From: Vibrio sinaloensis DSM 21326
GTDB taxonomy: Bacteria > Pseudomonadota > Gammaproteobacteria > Enterobacterales > Vibrionaceae
NCBI RefSeq assembly: GCF_000189275.1
Contig: NZ_AEVT01000008.1
Span: 82,164-146,163 of the forward strand
DNA: 64,000 nucleotides
Reading direction: 5' to 3'
A program made the position numbers and the translations under genes. The notes under the pieces are model-generated. The model was not told where the DNA came from. It worked only from the letters and a program-made list of their open reading frames with translations, and did not search any database. Each line of letters opens with the position of its first letter. Within the stretch, counting starts at the first letter, position 1. Of this stretch, positions 17,553 through 26,405 are shown one piece after another.

Positions 17553-19841
17553 GTGAAAAAACTGGCTTGGTTGTTGTTTGCTTACAGTTGTTCTTTACCA
17601 GCCATGGCGGCTCATCAGTCGCAGAGTGACCCTGTTGATAGAACTAAGGTTGCCGTCGTGTTGGCGGGGGGCGGCGCTAAAGGCGCGGCTCATATTGGGG
17701 TGTTAAAAGCGCTAGAAGAGCTGCGCGTGCCCGTTGACTATATAACGGGTACTAGTATGGGGGCCTATGTCGGCGGTTTGTATGCGACCGGCATGAGCGC
17801 CGATGAAATCGAAACGTTTATTGAAACCGTAGACTGGAACAATGGCTACCGTGATCGCGTCAATCGCAGTGACCGACGAGTTCGTGATAAAGAGTATGAA
17901 GATCGTTATCAACTCACCACCGATCTCGGATTACGTTGGGGTGAAGTACGAGCGGCCAAGGGCATAGTGCAGGGCCAAGGGATGCTGCGCATTCTGCGTG
18001 AGACAACAGGAAACTTGCCTCCGTTTAACTCCTTCGATGAGTTAGCGGTTCCGTATCGCTCTGTCGCGACGGACATTTTGGAGTTGGAGCCGGTTATTAT
18101 AGGCGATGGCTATTTAGTCGATGCCATGATGGCAAGTATGTCGGTACCCGGAGCTTTGCCACCTTATGAAGTCGATGGACGAATGCTGGTGGATGGGGGC
18201 GTGACCAATAACATGCCTGTTGATGTCGCTCGTGATTTAGGGGCGGATGTTGTGGTGGCGGTGGATATCAGTACCGATTACAAAGATGAAGAAGATTTCA
18301 CCACTTTCCTGACTGTTGCTGACCAACTCTCTAATTACTTAGTGCGCAGTACAACCAGCCGACAAGCCGAAACGTTAACCGATCAAGATGTCCTGTTACG
18401 CCCTGAAGTTGGCGAAATGGAAACGACTGAATTCGATAAGATGCCCGAAGCTTTTCGCAAGGGCTATCAAGTGGCAATGCAGAATCGAGACGCGCTTAAA
18501 CGTTACAGTTTGTCTGCCGCTGAGTATCAAGATTACATTGACCACAAAGAAGAAGCGCGGAAACATCTGCGCTACGGTGATGAGATTGAAATTGACGATA
18601 TTGTCATCAATAACAACACTCACTACAGCAAGCGATTACTGGAAAATCGACTCAATCTGCAAACCGGAACCACGTACAAAACCGCACAGGTAGAGCAAAG
18701 CGTTCAAGACTTGTATGCATTAGACCGTTTTGAGTTGGTGACTTATCGTTACGATGAAATTGACGGCCAGGACACCTTAGTTGTCGATGTGAATGAAAAG
18801 TCTTGGGGGCCTAACTATGTCAATTTCCGTTTCTTCCTTGAAGACGACTTTAGCACCGACAGCCAATACTCGATAGGGGTCTCGACTAACTTTACGGATC
18901 TGAACGTTCATGGCGCTGAAATTCGTACTAACGTTGAGATGGGAACAGATAAACTGATTGAAGCGGAGTTATACAGTCCTTTCCTTTCTAGTCAAAAAAC
19001 CTTTACCACATTAGGTGTGACCTATAGCAAGGAAAAGCGTAACGCCCCATTTTCTGGTTTTGAAGATACGTCACTAGAGGCGACAGAGAATTTCTTACCG
19101 GTCAGTTACACTGAGTGGGTCGCAGAGGCGGCGGTTGGTTATCAGCAAACCTTGTGGCGTGAGTTTAAGCTTGGTGTCAGATACACCGATGGTGAAGGTG
19201 AGTTGTCCACCTTACCTCAGTTGGGTGATGTAACGTTCAAACGCTATGGTGCGTTCGCTAACTATCGTATTGATACACTAGACAGTTTTAGTCTGCCAAC
19301 CCAAGGGGTTTACTTGGACCTCAACTATTTAGTCACGCGTGAAGAGAGTACTAACCATAATGATCTGGTTGACGAAGAGGAAGTTGAAGACACAACCTAC
19401 GAGTTTAACGGCCAATTGAAGGCTGCTCATAGCATTTCAAGACATACTTTGGTCGCAAATGTTGATGTAGGAATCGTAACCAGCAAAAACTCCAGCGTAC
19501 CGATCGACCCGAAAGAAATTGGTGGCTTTCTTAACTTATCGGGGATTCCGCGCAATAGTTTGATTGGCCAAAACAAAGCCTTCAGTAGCTTGGTTTATCG
19601 CTACCGTTGGTTCGATAATGATTTCGGCCTGTTTACCTCACCGTTTTATTTAGGGGCCTCGGTTGAATATGGCGGAGTGTGGTCTGATCCCGATCTAGAC
19701 TACGATGAGCTGCCGTTATATATGGCGGGTTCCGTTTTCGCTGGTGTTGATTCACCAGTTGGCCCAATCATGTTCGGCTATGGTCGAACCGAACGAAAAT
19801 ACGATTCTGTTTATCTGATTATTGGTACCACGTTTAAGTGA
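17553..19841 (+). CDS. Patatin-like phospholipase with POTRA and outer-membrane beta-barrel (type Vd secretion architecture)
   Basis: 762 residues with a GTG start preceded by AAGGA. A signal peptide (MKKLAWLLFAYSCSLPAMA, ~1-19) is followed by a patatin domain: oxyanion loop GGGAKGAAH (~42), nucleophile elbow GTSMG (~71) and the catalytic Asp in DGGVTNN (~215). After ~residue 340 there is a POTRA-like segment (IEIDDIVINNNTHYS) and then a ~350-residue C-terminal region of alternating strands ending in YLIIGTTFK, like the Omp85-type barrel of PlpD. Known PlpD-type proteins export their lipase domain across the outer membrane. The substrate is inferred to be phospholipid. The gene is alone on its transcript, or follows mrcB by 62 bases. 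Confidence 0.88.
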   Translation: MKKLAWLLFAYSCSLPAMAAHQSQSDPVDRTKVAVVLAGGGAKGAAHIGVLKALEELRVPVDYITGTSMGAYVGGLYATGMSADEIETFIETVDWNNGYRDRVNRSDRRVRDKEYEDRYQLTTDLGLRWGEVRAAKGIVQGQGMLRILRETTGNLPPFNSFDELAVPYRSVATDILELEPVIIGDGYLVDAMMASMSVPGALPPYEVDGRMLVDGGVTNNMPVDVARDLGADVVVAVDISTDYKDEEDFTTFLTVADQLSNYLVRSTTSRQAETLTDQDVLLRPEVGEMETTEFDKMPEAFRKGYQVAMQNRDALKRYSLSAAEYQDYIDHKEEARKHLRYGDEIEIDDIVINNNTHYSKRLLENRLNLQTGTTYKTAQVEQSVQDLYALDRFELVTYRYDEIDGQDTLVVDVNEKSWGPNYVNFRFFLEDDFSTDSQYSIGVSTNFTDLNVHGAEIRTNVEMGTDKLIEAELYSPFLSSQKTFTTLGVTYSKEKRNAPFSGFEDTSLEATENFLPVSYTEWVAEAAVGYQQTLWREFKLGVRYTDGEGELSTLPQLGDVTFKRYGAFANYRIDTLDSFSLPTQGVYLDLNYLVTREESTNHNDLVDEEEVEDTTYEFNGQLKAAHSISRHTLVANVDVGIVTSKNSSVPIDPKEIGGFLNLSGIPRNSLIGQNKAFSSLVYRYRWFDNDFGLFTSPFYLGASVEYGGVWSDPDLDYDELPLYMAGSVFAGVDSPVGPIMFGYGRTERKYDSVYLIIGTTFK

Positions 19842-20140
19842 TTTTATTGCGATTAATGTGCTGAATAGATGATTCTTAATTGCTGGGAATCCGCGAATTA
19901 AGTGCATAAAAATCATAAAACTTTAGTCTTAAGTTGCTATGTTGGTCAAAATGATGAGATTTTAATTTATCGTTAAATTTGCTATATTACCGCCCACAGT
20001 TTGGCCTCTCTGGCGCTGTTTCTCACTCAGAACTGAATGAAAAATATGGCAAGGAGAGCCAAGTTTCCAAGGATGTTCACTCCCTTATATTTTGAATAAA
20101 TAGCAATAAGAGGGAGGAACCGCAATGAGAGGAAAAAGTC
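19842..20140 (+). promoter_or_regulatory. acnB promoter and long structured leader
   Basis: 299 bases holding no large gene. Two nested inverted repeats precede the start. The first is TTGGC(C)TCTC (20001-20010) with GAGAGCCAA (20054-20062). The second is GTTCACTCCCTTA (20075-20087), which can pair, with two bulges, to TAAGAGGGAGGAAC (20107-20120). The right arm of the second is the Shine-Dalgarno of a seven-codon micro-ORF. An AATTAAG inverted repeat downstream of the patatin gene has no T run and is not a convincing terminator. Confidence 0.5.
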
Positions 20141-20148
20141 GTGCTTGA
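20125..20148 (+). CDS. Putative seven-codon upstream ORF (MRGKSRA) overlapping the acnB start
   Basis: ATG at 20125 follows a near-ideal GGGAGG (20112-20117). It reads seven codons and stops with TGA at 20146-20148, after the acnB GTG at 20141 in another frame. The acnB Shine-Dalgarno (GAGAGGAAA) lies inside this micro-ORF, so ribosomes translating it would cover or re-initiate at acnB. Too short for any homology argument; could be incidental. Confidence 0.35.
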   Translation: MRGKSRA

Positions 20149-22729
20149 AGCCTACCGTAAACACGTCGAAGAGCGTGCTGCCGAAGGAGTTGTTCCTAAA
20201 CCACTAGATGCCGAGCAAGTTGCAGGCCTTGTGGAACTTCTTAAAAATCCCCCACAAGGTGAAGAAGCATTCATTCTTGACCTACTTGAGAACCGTATCC
20301 CACCAGGCGTTGATGAAGCCGCTTACGTAAAAGCCGGTTTCCTTACTGCAATTACTAAAGGTGAGGTTTCGTCACCGCTCGTAAGCAAAGAAAAAGCCGC
20401 TGAATTGCTGGGTACAATGCAAGGCGGTTACAACATTGAGCCTCTAATCGCTCTGTTGGATGACGCTGCTCTCGCCCCAATCGCTGTTAAAGCACTATCT
20501 CACACCCTACTGATGTTTGATGCCTTCTATGACGTTGAAGAGAAAGCCAAAGCAGGCAACGAGTTTGCCAAGCAAGTTCTGCAATCTTGGGCCGATGCTG
20601 AATGGTTCACGTCGAAAGAAAAAGTAGCAGAGAAGATCACGGTCAAAGTCTTTAAAGTGACCGGTGAAACGAACACCGATGACTTATCTCCAGCACCAGA
20701 TGCTTGGTCACGTCCTGATATTCCAGTTCACGCGAAAGCGATGTTGAAGATGGAACGTGAAGGTATTAACCCAGATCAGCCAGGCAGTGTTGGCCCTATT
20801 AAGCAAATCGAAGAGCTGCAACAAGACGGTATTCCTCTCGCGTATGTTGGCGATGTTGTGGGTACGGGTTCTTCACGTAAATCTGCGACAAACTCTGTGC
20901 TTTGGTTTATGGGTGAAGATATCCCGTACGTACCGAACAAACGCACGGGTGGTGTGTGTCTAGGTGGTAAGATCGCGCCAATCTTCTACAACACAATGGA
21001 AGATTCTGGTGCACTACCAATCGAACTGAATGTTCAAGACATGAACATGGGCGATGTAATTGATATCTACCCATATGAAGGTGTTGTGCGTAAAGATGGT
21101 GCAGAGATCTCTAGTTTTGAGCTAAGCAAAGTATTGCTGGATGAAGTTCGTGCTGGTGGTCGTATCCCACTTATCATCGGTCGTGGCTTAACCAGCCGTG
21201 CTCGTACTTCTCTTGGTCTTGAAGAAACCGATCTGTTTGCTAAGCCAGTTGATCCATCTGCTTCAGATAAGGGCTACACATTAGCTCAGAAGATGGTGGG
21301 TAAAGCATGTGGTGTTGAAGGCGTTCGCGCAGGTCAATACTGTGAGCCTAAGATGACAACCGTCGGCTCTCAGGACACAACCGGCCCTATGACGCGTGAT
21401 GAGCTAAAAGACCTTGCGTGTCTGGGCTTCTCAGCTGACCTTGTAATGCAGTCTTTCTGTCATACCTCTGCGTATCCTAAGCCAGTTGATGTTAATACTC
21501 ACCACACACTCCCTGATTTCATCATGAACCGTGGCGGTGTCTCGCTACGTCCAGGTGATGGTGTTATCCACTCATGGCTAAACCGTATGTTGCTACCTGA
21601 TACTGTCGGTACTGGTGGTGACTCGCATACTCGTTTCCCACTAGGTATTTCATTCCCTGCTGGTTCGGGTCTTGTAGCATTTGCTGCAGCGACGGGAGTT
21701 ATGCCTCTGGATATGCCTGAATCAATCTTGGTTCGTTTTAAAGGTGAAATGCAGCCAGGTATCACGCTACGTGACCTTGTTCATGCGATTCCACTATACG
21801 GTATCAAGCAAGGTCTACTAACCGTAGAAAAAGCAGGTAAGATCAACGAGTTCTCTGGTCGTGTACTAGAAATTGAAGGTGTTGAGCACCTATCTGTTGA
21901 GCAAGCGTTTGAGCTATCAGATGCGTCTGCTGAGCGCTCTGCGGCAGGTTGTACCGTTAAGCTGTCTCAAGAGTCTATCGAAGAGTACCTAAACTCGAAC
22001 ATCACTATGCTTAAGTGGATGATCGCGGAAGGTTACGGTGACGTACGTACGATTGAGCGTCGTATTAAGGCAATGGAAGAGTGGTTGGCTAACCCTGAAC
22101 TTCTTTCTGCTGATGCAGACGCAGAATACGCGCATATCATTGAGATTGACCTAGCGGACATCACTGAGCCAGTGCTATGTGCACCAAATGACCCAGATGA
22201 TGCGCGCCTATTGTCTGAAGTACAAGGCACTGAAATCCAAGAGGTGTTCATTGGCTCTTGTATGACTAATATTGGCCACTTCCGTGCTGCAGGTAAGATG
22301 CTAGAAGAGTTTAATGGCTCTCTAAGTACTCGCCTATGGGTTGCTCCGCCAACGAAGATGGATAAAGATCAGCTAACGGAAGAAGGTTACTACGGTATCT
22401 TTGGCCGCGCTGGGGTTCGTATCGAAACTCCGGGCTGTTCTCTATGTATGGGTAACCAAGCACGTGTTGCTGACAAAGCAACGGTTATGTCAACATCAAC
22501 GCGTAACTTCCCGAACCGATTAGGTACAGGTGCTAACGTTTATCTGGCGTCTGCGGAGCTTTCTGCGGTAGGTGCGATTTTAGGTCGTATTCCGACGAAA
22601 GAAGAGTACCTAGAGTATGCTCAGAAAATTGATGCGACAGCCGCTGATACATACCGTTACTTGAACTTCCACAAGATGGGACAGTACACGGAAAAAGCGG
22701 ATACGGTTATTTTTCAAGAGCCAGCCTAG
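20141..22729 (+). CDS. acnB: Aconitate hydratase B (bifunctional aconitase / 2-methylisocitrate dehydratase)
   Basis: Main growth-phase aconitase of the TCA cycle; the apo-form of E. coli AcnB also binds mRNA. 862 residues against 865 in E. coli. The N-terminal HEAT-like domain (~1-160) and the swivelling domain 4 ([16 protein letters not shown]) come before the 4Fe-4S core, which is the AcnB domain order. The cluster cysteines are in GSCMTN and PGCSLCMGN (~707-775), and the substrate Ser/Arg segments [12 protein letters not shown] are present. It starts at GTG with GAGGAAA upstream; the GTG overlaps a short upstream ORF. Single gene with its own promoter. Confidence 0.97.
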   Translation: MLEAYRKHVEERAAEGVVPKPLDAEQVAGLVELLKNPPQGEEAFILDLLENRIPPGVDEAAYVKAGFLTAITKGEVSSPLVSKEKAAELLGTMQGGYNIEPLIALLDDAALAPIAVKALSHTLLMFDAFYDVEEKAKAGNEFAKQVLQSWADAEWFTSKEKVAEKITVKVFKVTGETNTDDLSPAPDAWSRPDIPVHAKAMLKMEREGINPDQPGSVGPIKQIEELQQDGIPLAYVGDVVGTGSSRKSATNSVLWFMGEDIPYVPNKRTGGVCLGGKIAPIFYNTMEDSGALPIELNVQDMNMGDVIDIYPYEGVVRKDGAEISSFELSKVLLDEVRAGGRIPLIIGRGLTSRARTSLGLEETDLFAKPVDPSASDKGYTLAQKMVGKACGVEGVRAGQYCEPKMTTVGSQDTTGPMTRDELKDLACLGFSADLVMQSFCHTSAYPKPVDVNTHHTLPDFIMNRGGVSLRPGDGVIHSWLNRMLLPDTVGTGGDSHTRFPLGISFPAGSGLVAFAAATGVMPLDMPESILVRFKGEMQPGITLRDLVHAIPLYGIKQGLLTVEKAGKINEFSGRVLEIEGVEHLSVEQAFELSDASAERSAAGCTVKLSQESIEEYLNSNITMLKWMIAEGYGDVRTIERRIKAMEEWLANPELLSADADAEYAHIIEIDLADITEPVLCAPNDPDDARLLSEVQGTEIQEVFIGSCMTNIGHFRAAGKMLEEFNGSLSTRLWVAPPTKMDKDQLTEEGYYGIFGRAGVRIETPGCSLCMGNQARVADKATVMSTSTRNFPNRLGTGANVYLASAELSAVGAILGRIPTKEEYLEYAQKIDATAADTYRYLNFHKMGQYTEKADTVIFQEPA

Positions 22730-22804
22730 TTCCTCGTCATAGTTAGTTGTCGTTGCAGTCTTGTTGACTGAAACTGCAACTATCTTAGGGGATAAGAGTC
22801 ATAG

Positions 22805-22833
22805 AGCGTCTACTTTGGTAGGCGCTTTTTTTG
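22805..22833 (+). terminator. Terminator of acnB
   Basis: AGCGTCTAC / GTAGGCGCT stem (one G-T pair) with a 4-base loop, followed by seven T. A weaker TTGCAGT/ACTGCAA hairpin lies upstream in the same gap. Confidence 0.88.
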
Positions 22834-22889
22834 TGCTTGAGATAGGAACGCTATATACTCTCGGTCCAAAATTTTGAGGGTGCTGTTCA

Positions 22890-23261
22890 ATGGAATTCGA
22901 ATTTATTAGAAATACTTTAATGGGCGAATACTATGTTAAATCGAGCATGGGCCATGAGATTGTCGGTCGCTGGTTGCAAGAAGAGATCGGTAAGGATTGG
23001 CATAAGATTGCTAAAGTTGAACAGTTAACCGATCAAGCTCGCTTGGAACCACAAAAAGAACATCTACTGCTTGGTACAGAGATCAGCGTTAACATTCAGG
23101 GCGATGAGGTGATCGTGCAAGAAAATGTACTGGCTCATGGTGATGAGATGGATGCCGATAGTGAGTTTGATTTTTATGACAGTGAAAGTACCGCAAGTTG
23201 TGGTCTCGAAGACTTCGAAATCCTGTTAGAGCAATGGAAAGAGTTCCTGACTACAAAATAG
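22890..23261 (+). CDS. yacL: YacL family protein (UPF0231)
   Basis: A 123-residue cytoplasmic protein of unknown function, conserved in Enterobacterales and Vibrionales. Recognised from the N-terminal pattern M(E)xEFxR...VxSSMGHEIVGRW and the C-terminal CGLEDFEILLEQWKEF, which match E. coli YacL (which also follows acnB). It is strongly acidic in the second half (MDADSEFDFYDSES). No catalytic motif is visible. GAGGGT precedes the ATG. The gene lies immediately downstream of acnB but behind a terminator. Confidence 0.9.
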   Translation: MEFEFIRNTLMGEYYVKSSMGHEIVGRWLQEEIGKDWHKIAKVEQLTDQARLEPQKEHLLLGTEISVNIQGDEVIVQENVLAHGDEMDADSEFDFYDSESTASCGLEDFEILLEQWKEFLTTK

Positions 23262-23310
23262 ATGCACAGCATTGGTGAGGCGTTATTGCCTTGCTTTATG
23301 ATTGGGAAAA

Positions 23311-23339
23311 GGGCGCACCGAAATGGTGCGCCCTTTTTG
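23311..23339 (+). terminator. Terminator of yacL, containing an NtrC-consensus palindrome
   Basis: GGGCGCACC-GAAAT-GGTGCGCCC followed by five T is a strong intrinsic terminator for yacL. Its core GCACCGAAATGGTGC (23315-23329) is also a near-exact NtrC enhancer site (consensus GCACCAAAATGGTGC), lying about 95 bases before the predicted glnK transcription start. Confidence 0.85.
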
Positions 23340-23392
23340 TTTTTTATCTCAGTATTTCGCTTTGTTTTTAATTAAATCAGTCAGTTACAAAG

Positions 23393-23409
23393 TTGGCACG
23401 CGCCTTGGA
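23393..23409 (+). promoter_or_regulatory. Sigma54 (-24/-12) promoter of glnK-amtB
   Basis: TTGGCACG-CGCC-TTGGA matches the RpoN consensus (T)TGGCACG-N4-TTGC(A/T), with correct spacing and one mismatch in the -12 element. Transcription would start near 23420, about 30 bases before the glnK ATG. Confidence 0.8.
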
Positions 23410-23416
23410 TTACTAG

Positions 23417-23788
<372 letters not shown>

Positions 23789-23823
23789 CAGCAACAAGAA
23801 TTCGAAGGACTGGAGACATCAAG

Positions 23824-25053
23824 ATGGAATTAACAACAACAGTAACCGAGTTACGTTACGCACTAGACACCTTTTTCTTTCTCATTTCAGGTGCGTTAGT
23901 TATGTGGATGGCGGCTGGCTTTGCCATGCTAGAAGCAGGGTTGGTGCGTTCAAAAAACACCACTGAAATTTTAACCAAGAACATCTGTTTGTACGCGATT
24001 GCTTGTACTATGTTCTTGCTCGTTGGCTACAACATTATGTATGTCGATAATGGTGAAGGTGGTTGGCTGCCATCATTTGGTGCATTGATTGGCACACAAG
24101 GAGAAGGGGCTGACCACTCACTCGAATCGGACTTCTTCTTCCAAGTGGTATTCGTAGCAACAGCAATGTCAGTTGTTTCTGGCGCGGTTGCTGAGCGAAT
24201 GAAGCTATGGTCTTTCCTTATTTTCTCAGCTGTTTTAACGGCTTTCATCTACCCAATGGAAGGGTACTGGACTTGGGGCGGTGGTTTCCTATCTGAAGCC
24301 GGTTTTAGCGACTTCGCGGGTTCTGGTATTGTACACATGGCAGGTGCAGCAGCCGCATTAGCAGGTGTGCTACTTCTGGGGGCACGTAAAGGAAAATATG
24401 GTAAGAACGGCGAGATCTACCCAATCCCTGGCTCAAACATGCCTTTGGCGACCCTAGGTACATTTATCCTTTGGTTTGGTTGGTTCGGGTTCAACGGTGG
24501 TTCTCAGTTAATGGTGTCCGACTTTGAAAACGCAACGGCTGTGGGCCAAATCTTCCTTAACACTAACGCGGCAGCAGCAGCAGGTGCCATCGCAGCGCTA
24601 CTTGTGTGCAAGACAACGTGGGGTAAAGCAGATTTAACCATGATTCTTAACGGCGCACTTGCTGGATTAGTTGCTATCACGGCTGACCCATTGTCACCAT
24701 CACCGCTATACGCAGTGGCTATTGGTGCCGTATCTGGTGCGCTGGTTGTATTTAGTATTATTGGCCTAGATAAGCTTAAGATTGACGATCCTGTTGGCGC
24801 TATCTCAGTTCACGGTGTGTGTGGTTTCTTTGGCCTGATGGTTGTGCCACTGAGTAATGGTGATGCGACATTCGGAGCGCAGCTATTTGGTGCAGCAGTG
24901 ATCTTTGCTTGGGTATTTGGTGCGAGCCTAGCGGTTTGGGCGGTACTTAAAGCGACGATCGGTATCCGAGTATCGGAAGACGAAGAGATGGAAGGTATGG
25001 ATATGCACGATTGTGGTGTTGGCGCTTATCCAGAATTTGTTACGGTAAAGTGA
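23824..25053 (+). CDS. amtB: Ammonium transporter AmtB
   Basis: Inner-membrane ammonium channel of the Amt/Rh family (409 residues, about 11 transmembrane segments). The twin-His pore residues are in GIVHMAGAA (~161) and ISVHGVCGF (~310). The periplasmic recruitment-site aromatic residues and the MEGYWTWGGG loop are present. Unlike E. coli AmtB there is no obvious cleaved signal peptide; the protein begins MELTTTVTELRYALDTFF. It follows glnK by 35 bases with GGAG upstream, forming the standard glnK-amtB nitrogen-starvation operon, and ends in a strong terminator. Confidence 0.96.
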   Translation: MELTTTVTELRYALDTFFFLISGALVMWMAAGFAMLEAGLVRSKNTTEILTKNICLYAIACTMFLLVGYNIMYVDNGEGGWLPSFGALIGTQGEGADHSLESDFFFQVVFVATAMSVVSGAVAERMKLWSFLIFSAVLTAFIYPMEGYWTWGGGFLSEAGFSDFAGSGIVHMAGAAAALAGVLLLGARKGKYGKNGEIYPIPGSNMPLATLGTFILWFGWFGFNGGSQLMVSDFENATAVGQIFLNTNAAAAAGAIAALLVCKTTWGKADLTMILNGALAGLVAITADPLSPSPLYAVAIGAVSGALVVFSIIGLDKLKIDDPVGAISVHGVCGFFGLMVVPLSNGDATFGAQLFGAAVIFAWVFGASLAVWAVLKATIGIRVSEDEEMEGMDMHDCGVGAYPEFVTVK

Positions 25054-25100
25054 GCTCGTAAACTGTGATGTAACAAAAACTTACAAATAAAAGTATCAAA

Positions 25101-25127
25101 AACCTGCTCTGATGAGCAGGTTTTTTT
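25101..25127 (+). terminator. Terminator of glnK-amtB
   Basis: CCTGCTC / GAGCAGG stem with a TGAT loop, flanked by AA and a run of seven T. Confidence 0.92.
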
Positions 25128-25174
25128 GTTTCTCGTCATTGTTTTCTAAACTATGATGAATATAATAACGCAAC

Positions 25175-25189
25175 TGATAAACGTTATCA
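25175..25189 (+). promoter_or_regulatory. Fur box upstream of fbpA
   Basis: TGATAAACGTTATCA matches the 7-1-7 Fur consensus TGATAATnATTATCA at 12 of 14 specified positions. It lies 25 bases before the fbpA start codon, where it would block the promoter under iron-replete conditions. Confidence 0.75.
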
Positions 25190-25213
25190 TTACGAAGTTA
25201 AAGGACTGAACCA

Positions 25214-26230
25214 ATGAAAAAACTGCTAACTCTTTCTGCTTTGGCTTGCGCAACTATCGCACCTACAGCGGCAATCGCTGCAGAAGAAGTGAACGTATAC
25301 TCTTACCGTCAACCTTTCCTAGTTGAACCTATGTTCAATGAATTCACTAAAGAGACTGGTATCAAAGTAAACGTTAAGTTCGCAAAGAAAGGTCTAGCAG
25401 AGAAGCTAGCTCAAGAAGGTGAGTACAGCCCAGCTGACGTTATTCTTACGGTAGACATCAGCCGTCTAGCAGAACTGACTAAACAAGGTCTTGTTCAATC
25501 AGTAGACAGCGCTGTTCTTGAGGAGAATATCCCAGCTCAGTATCAAGACGCTGAAAACGAGTGGTTTGCACTAACAACTCGTACTCGTAGCGTGTACTCA
25601 TCTCGTGACCGTGTTGGCCGTCTAGGTGAAGACTTCAACTACGCCGATCTTGCTAAACCAGAATTCAAAGGCAAAATCTGTACTCGTAGTGGTAAACACC
25701 CTTACAACGTTTCTCTCGTTTCTTCAATGATTGCTCATAAAGGCGAAGCTGAGACTAAAGCATGGCTAGAAGGCGTGAAAGCGAACCTAGCGCGTAAACC
25801 ACAAGGTAATGACCGTGCGCAAGTTAAAGCTATCAAAGAAGGTCTATGTGACGTTTCTCTAGGTAACAGCTACTACCTAGGTAAGATGGTTAATGACGCT
25901 GAGCAAAAAGCTTGGGCTGATGCGGTATACATTAACTTCCCTAACCAGAAGTCTACAGGTACGCACGTAAACATTTCTGGTATGGCGATGGCTAAGTACT
26001 CTCCAAACAAAGACAATGCTCTTAAGCTAATGGAATTCCTAGCGGGCGATAAAGCACAGAGCATGTACGCTGAAGTAAACTACGAGTACCCAGTAAAAGA
26101 AGGCGTTAAGCGTTCTGAGCTAGTAGCATCTTGGGGTGACTTCAAAGCGGACACTATCTCTCTAGATGAGATTGCAGGTCACCACGAAGCAGCTATCAAA
26201 CTACTAGACGAAGTTAAATTCGACCTATAA
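25214..26230 (+). CDS. fbpA: Iron(III) ABC transporter, periplasmic ferric-binding protein
   Basis: Class II-type ferric-binding protein that carries Fe3+ in the periplasm to the FbpBC importer. It has 338 residues. The signal peptide ends around residue 22 (TAAIAAEEV). The N-terminus of the mature part, VNVYSYRQP, and the paired tyrosines in GNSYYLGK (~215) are the iron ligands typical of FbpA/FutA/AfuA proteins. AAGGA precedes the ATG and a Fur box lies just upstream. It is the first gene of fbpABC; a hairpin between fbpA and fbpB should keep the binding protein in excess over the membrane parts. Confidence 0.95.
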   Translation: MKKLLTLSALACATIAPTAAIAAEEVNVYSYRQPFLVEPMFNEFTKETGIKVNVKFAKKGLAEKLAQEGEYSPADVILTVDISRLAELTKQGLVQSVDSAVLEENIPAQYQDAENEWFALTTRTRSVYSSRDRVGRLGEDFNYADLAKPEFKGKICTRSGKHPYNVSLVSSMIAHKGEAETKAWLEGVKANLARKPQGNDRAQVKAIKEGLCDVSLGNSYYLGKMVNDAEQKAWADAVYINFPNQKSTGTHVNISGMAMAKYSPNKDNALKLMEFLAGDKAQSMYAEVNYEYPVKEGVKRSELVASWGDFKADTISLDEIAGHHEAAIKLLDEVKFDL

Positions 26231-26405
26231 TAGTTTAGCGAGTCATAGGCTCACTAAATCATAAGCACAGCCTCAAGTCGCTCTTTTTGTAGGGTTACTT
26301 GAGGTTGTTTGTTTATAAGGGTATAAATACCCTAAACTATTAAAGGGATATGAGATGTATTTGCAAACGCATTTATATGTCATGCGGCCTGCTTGTATTT
26401 AGGCG
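26231..26405 (+). promoter_or_regulatory. fbpA-fbpB intergenic hairpin (attenuator or mRNA stabiliser)
   Basis: CCTCAAGT (26271-26278) pairs with ACTTGAGG (26297-26304) and is followed by TTGTTTGTTTA, resembling a weak terminator. A second palindrome, GGGTAT-AA-ATACCC, lies at 26319-26332. No gene is seen in these 175 bases. Confidence 0.6.
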
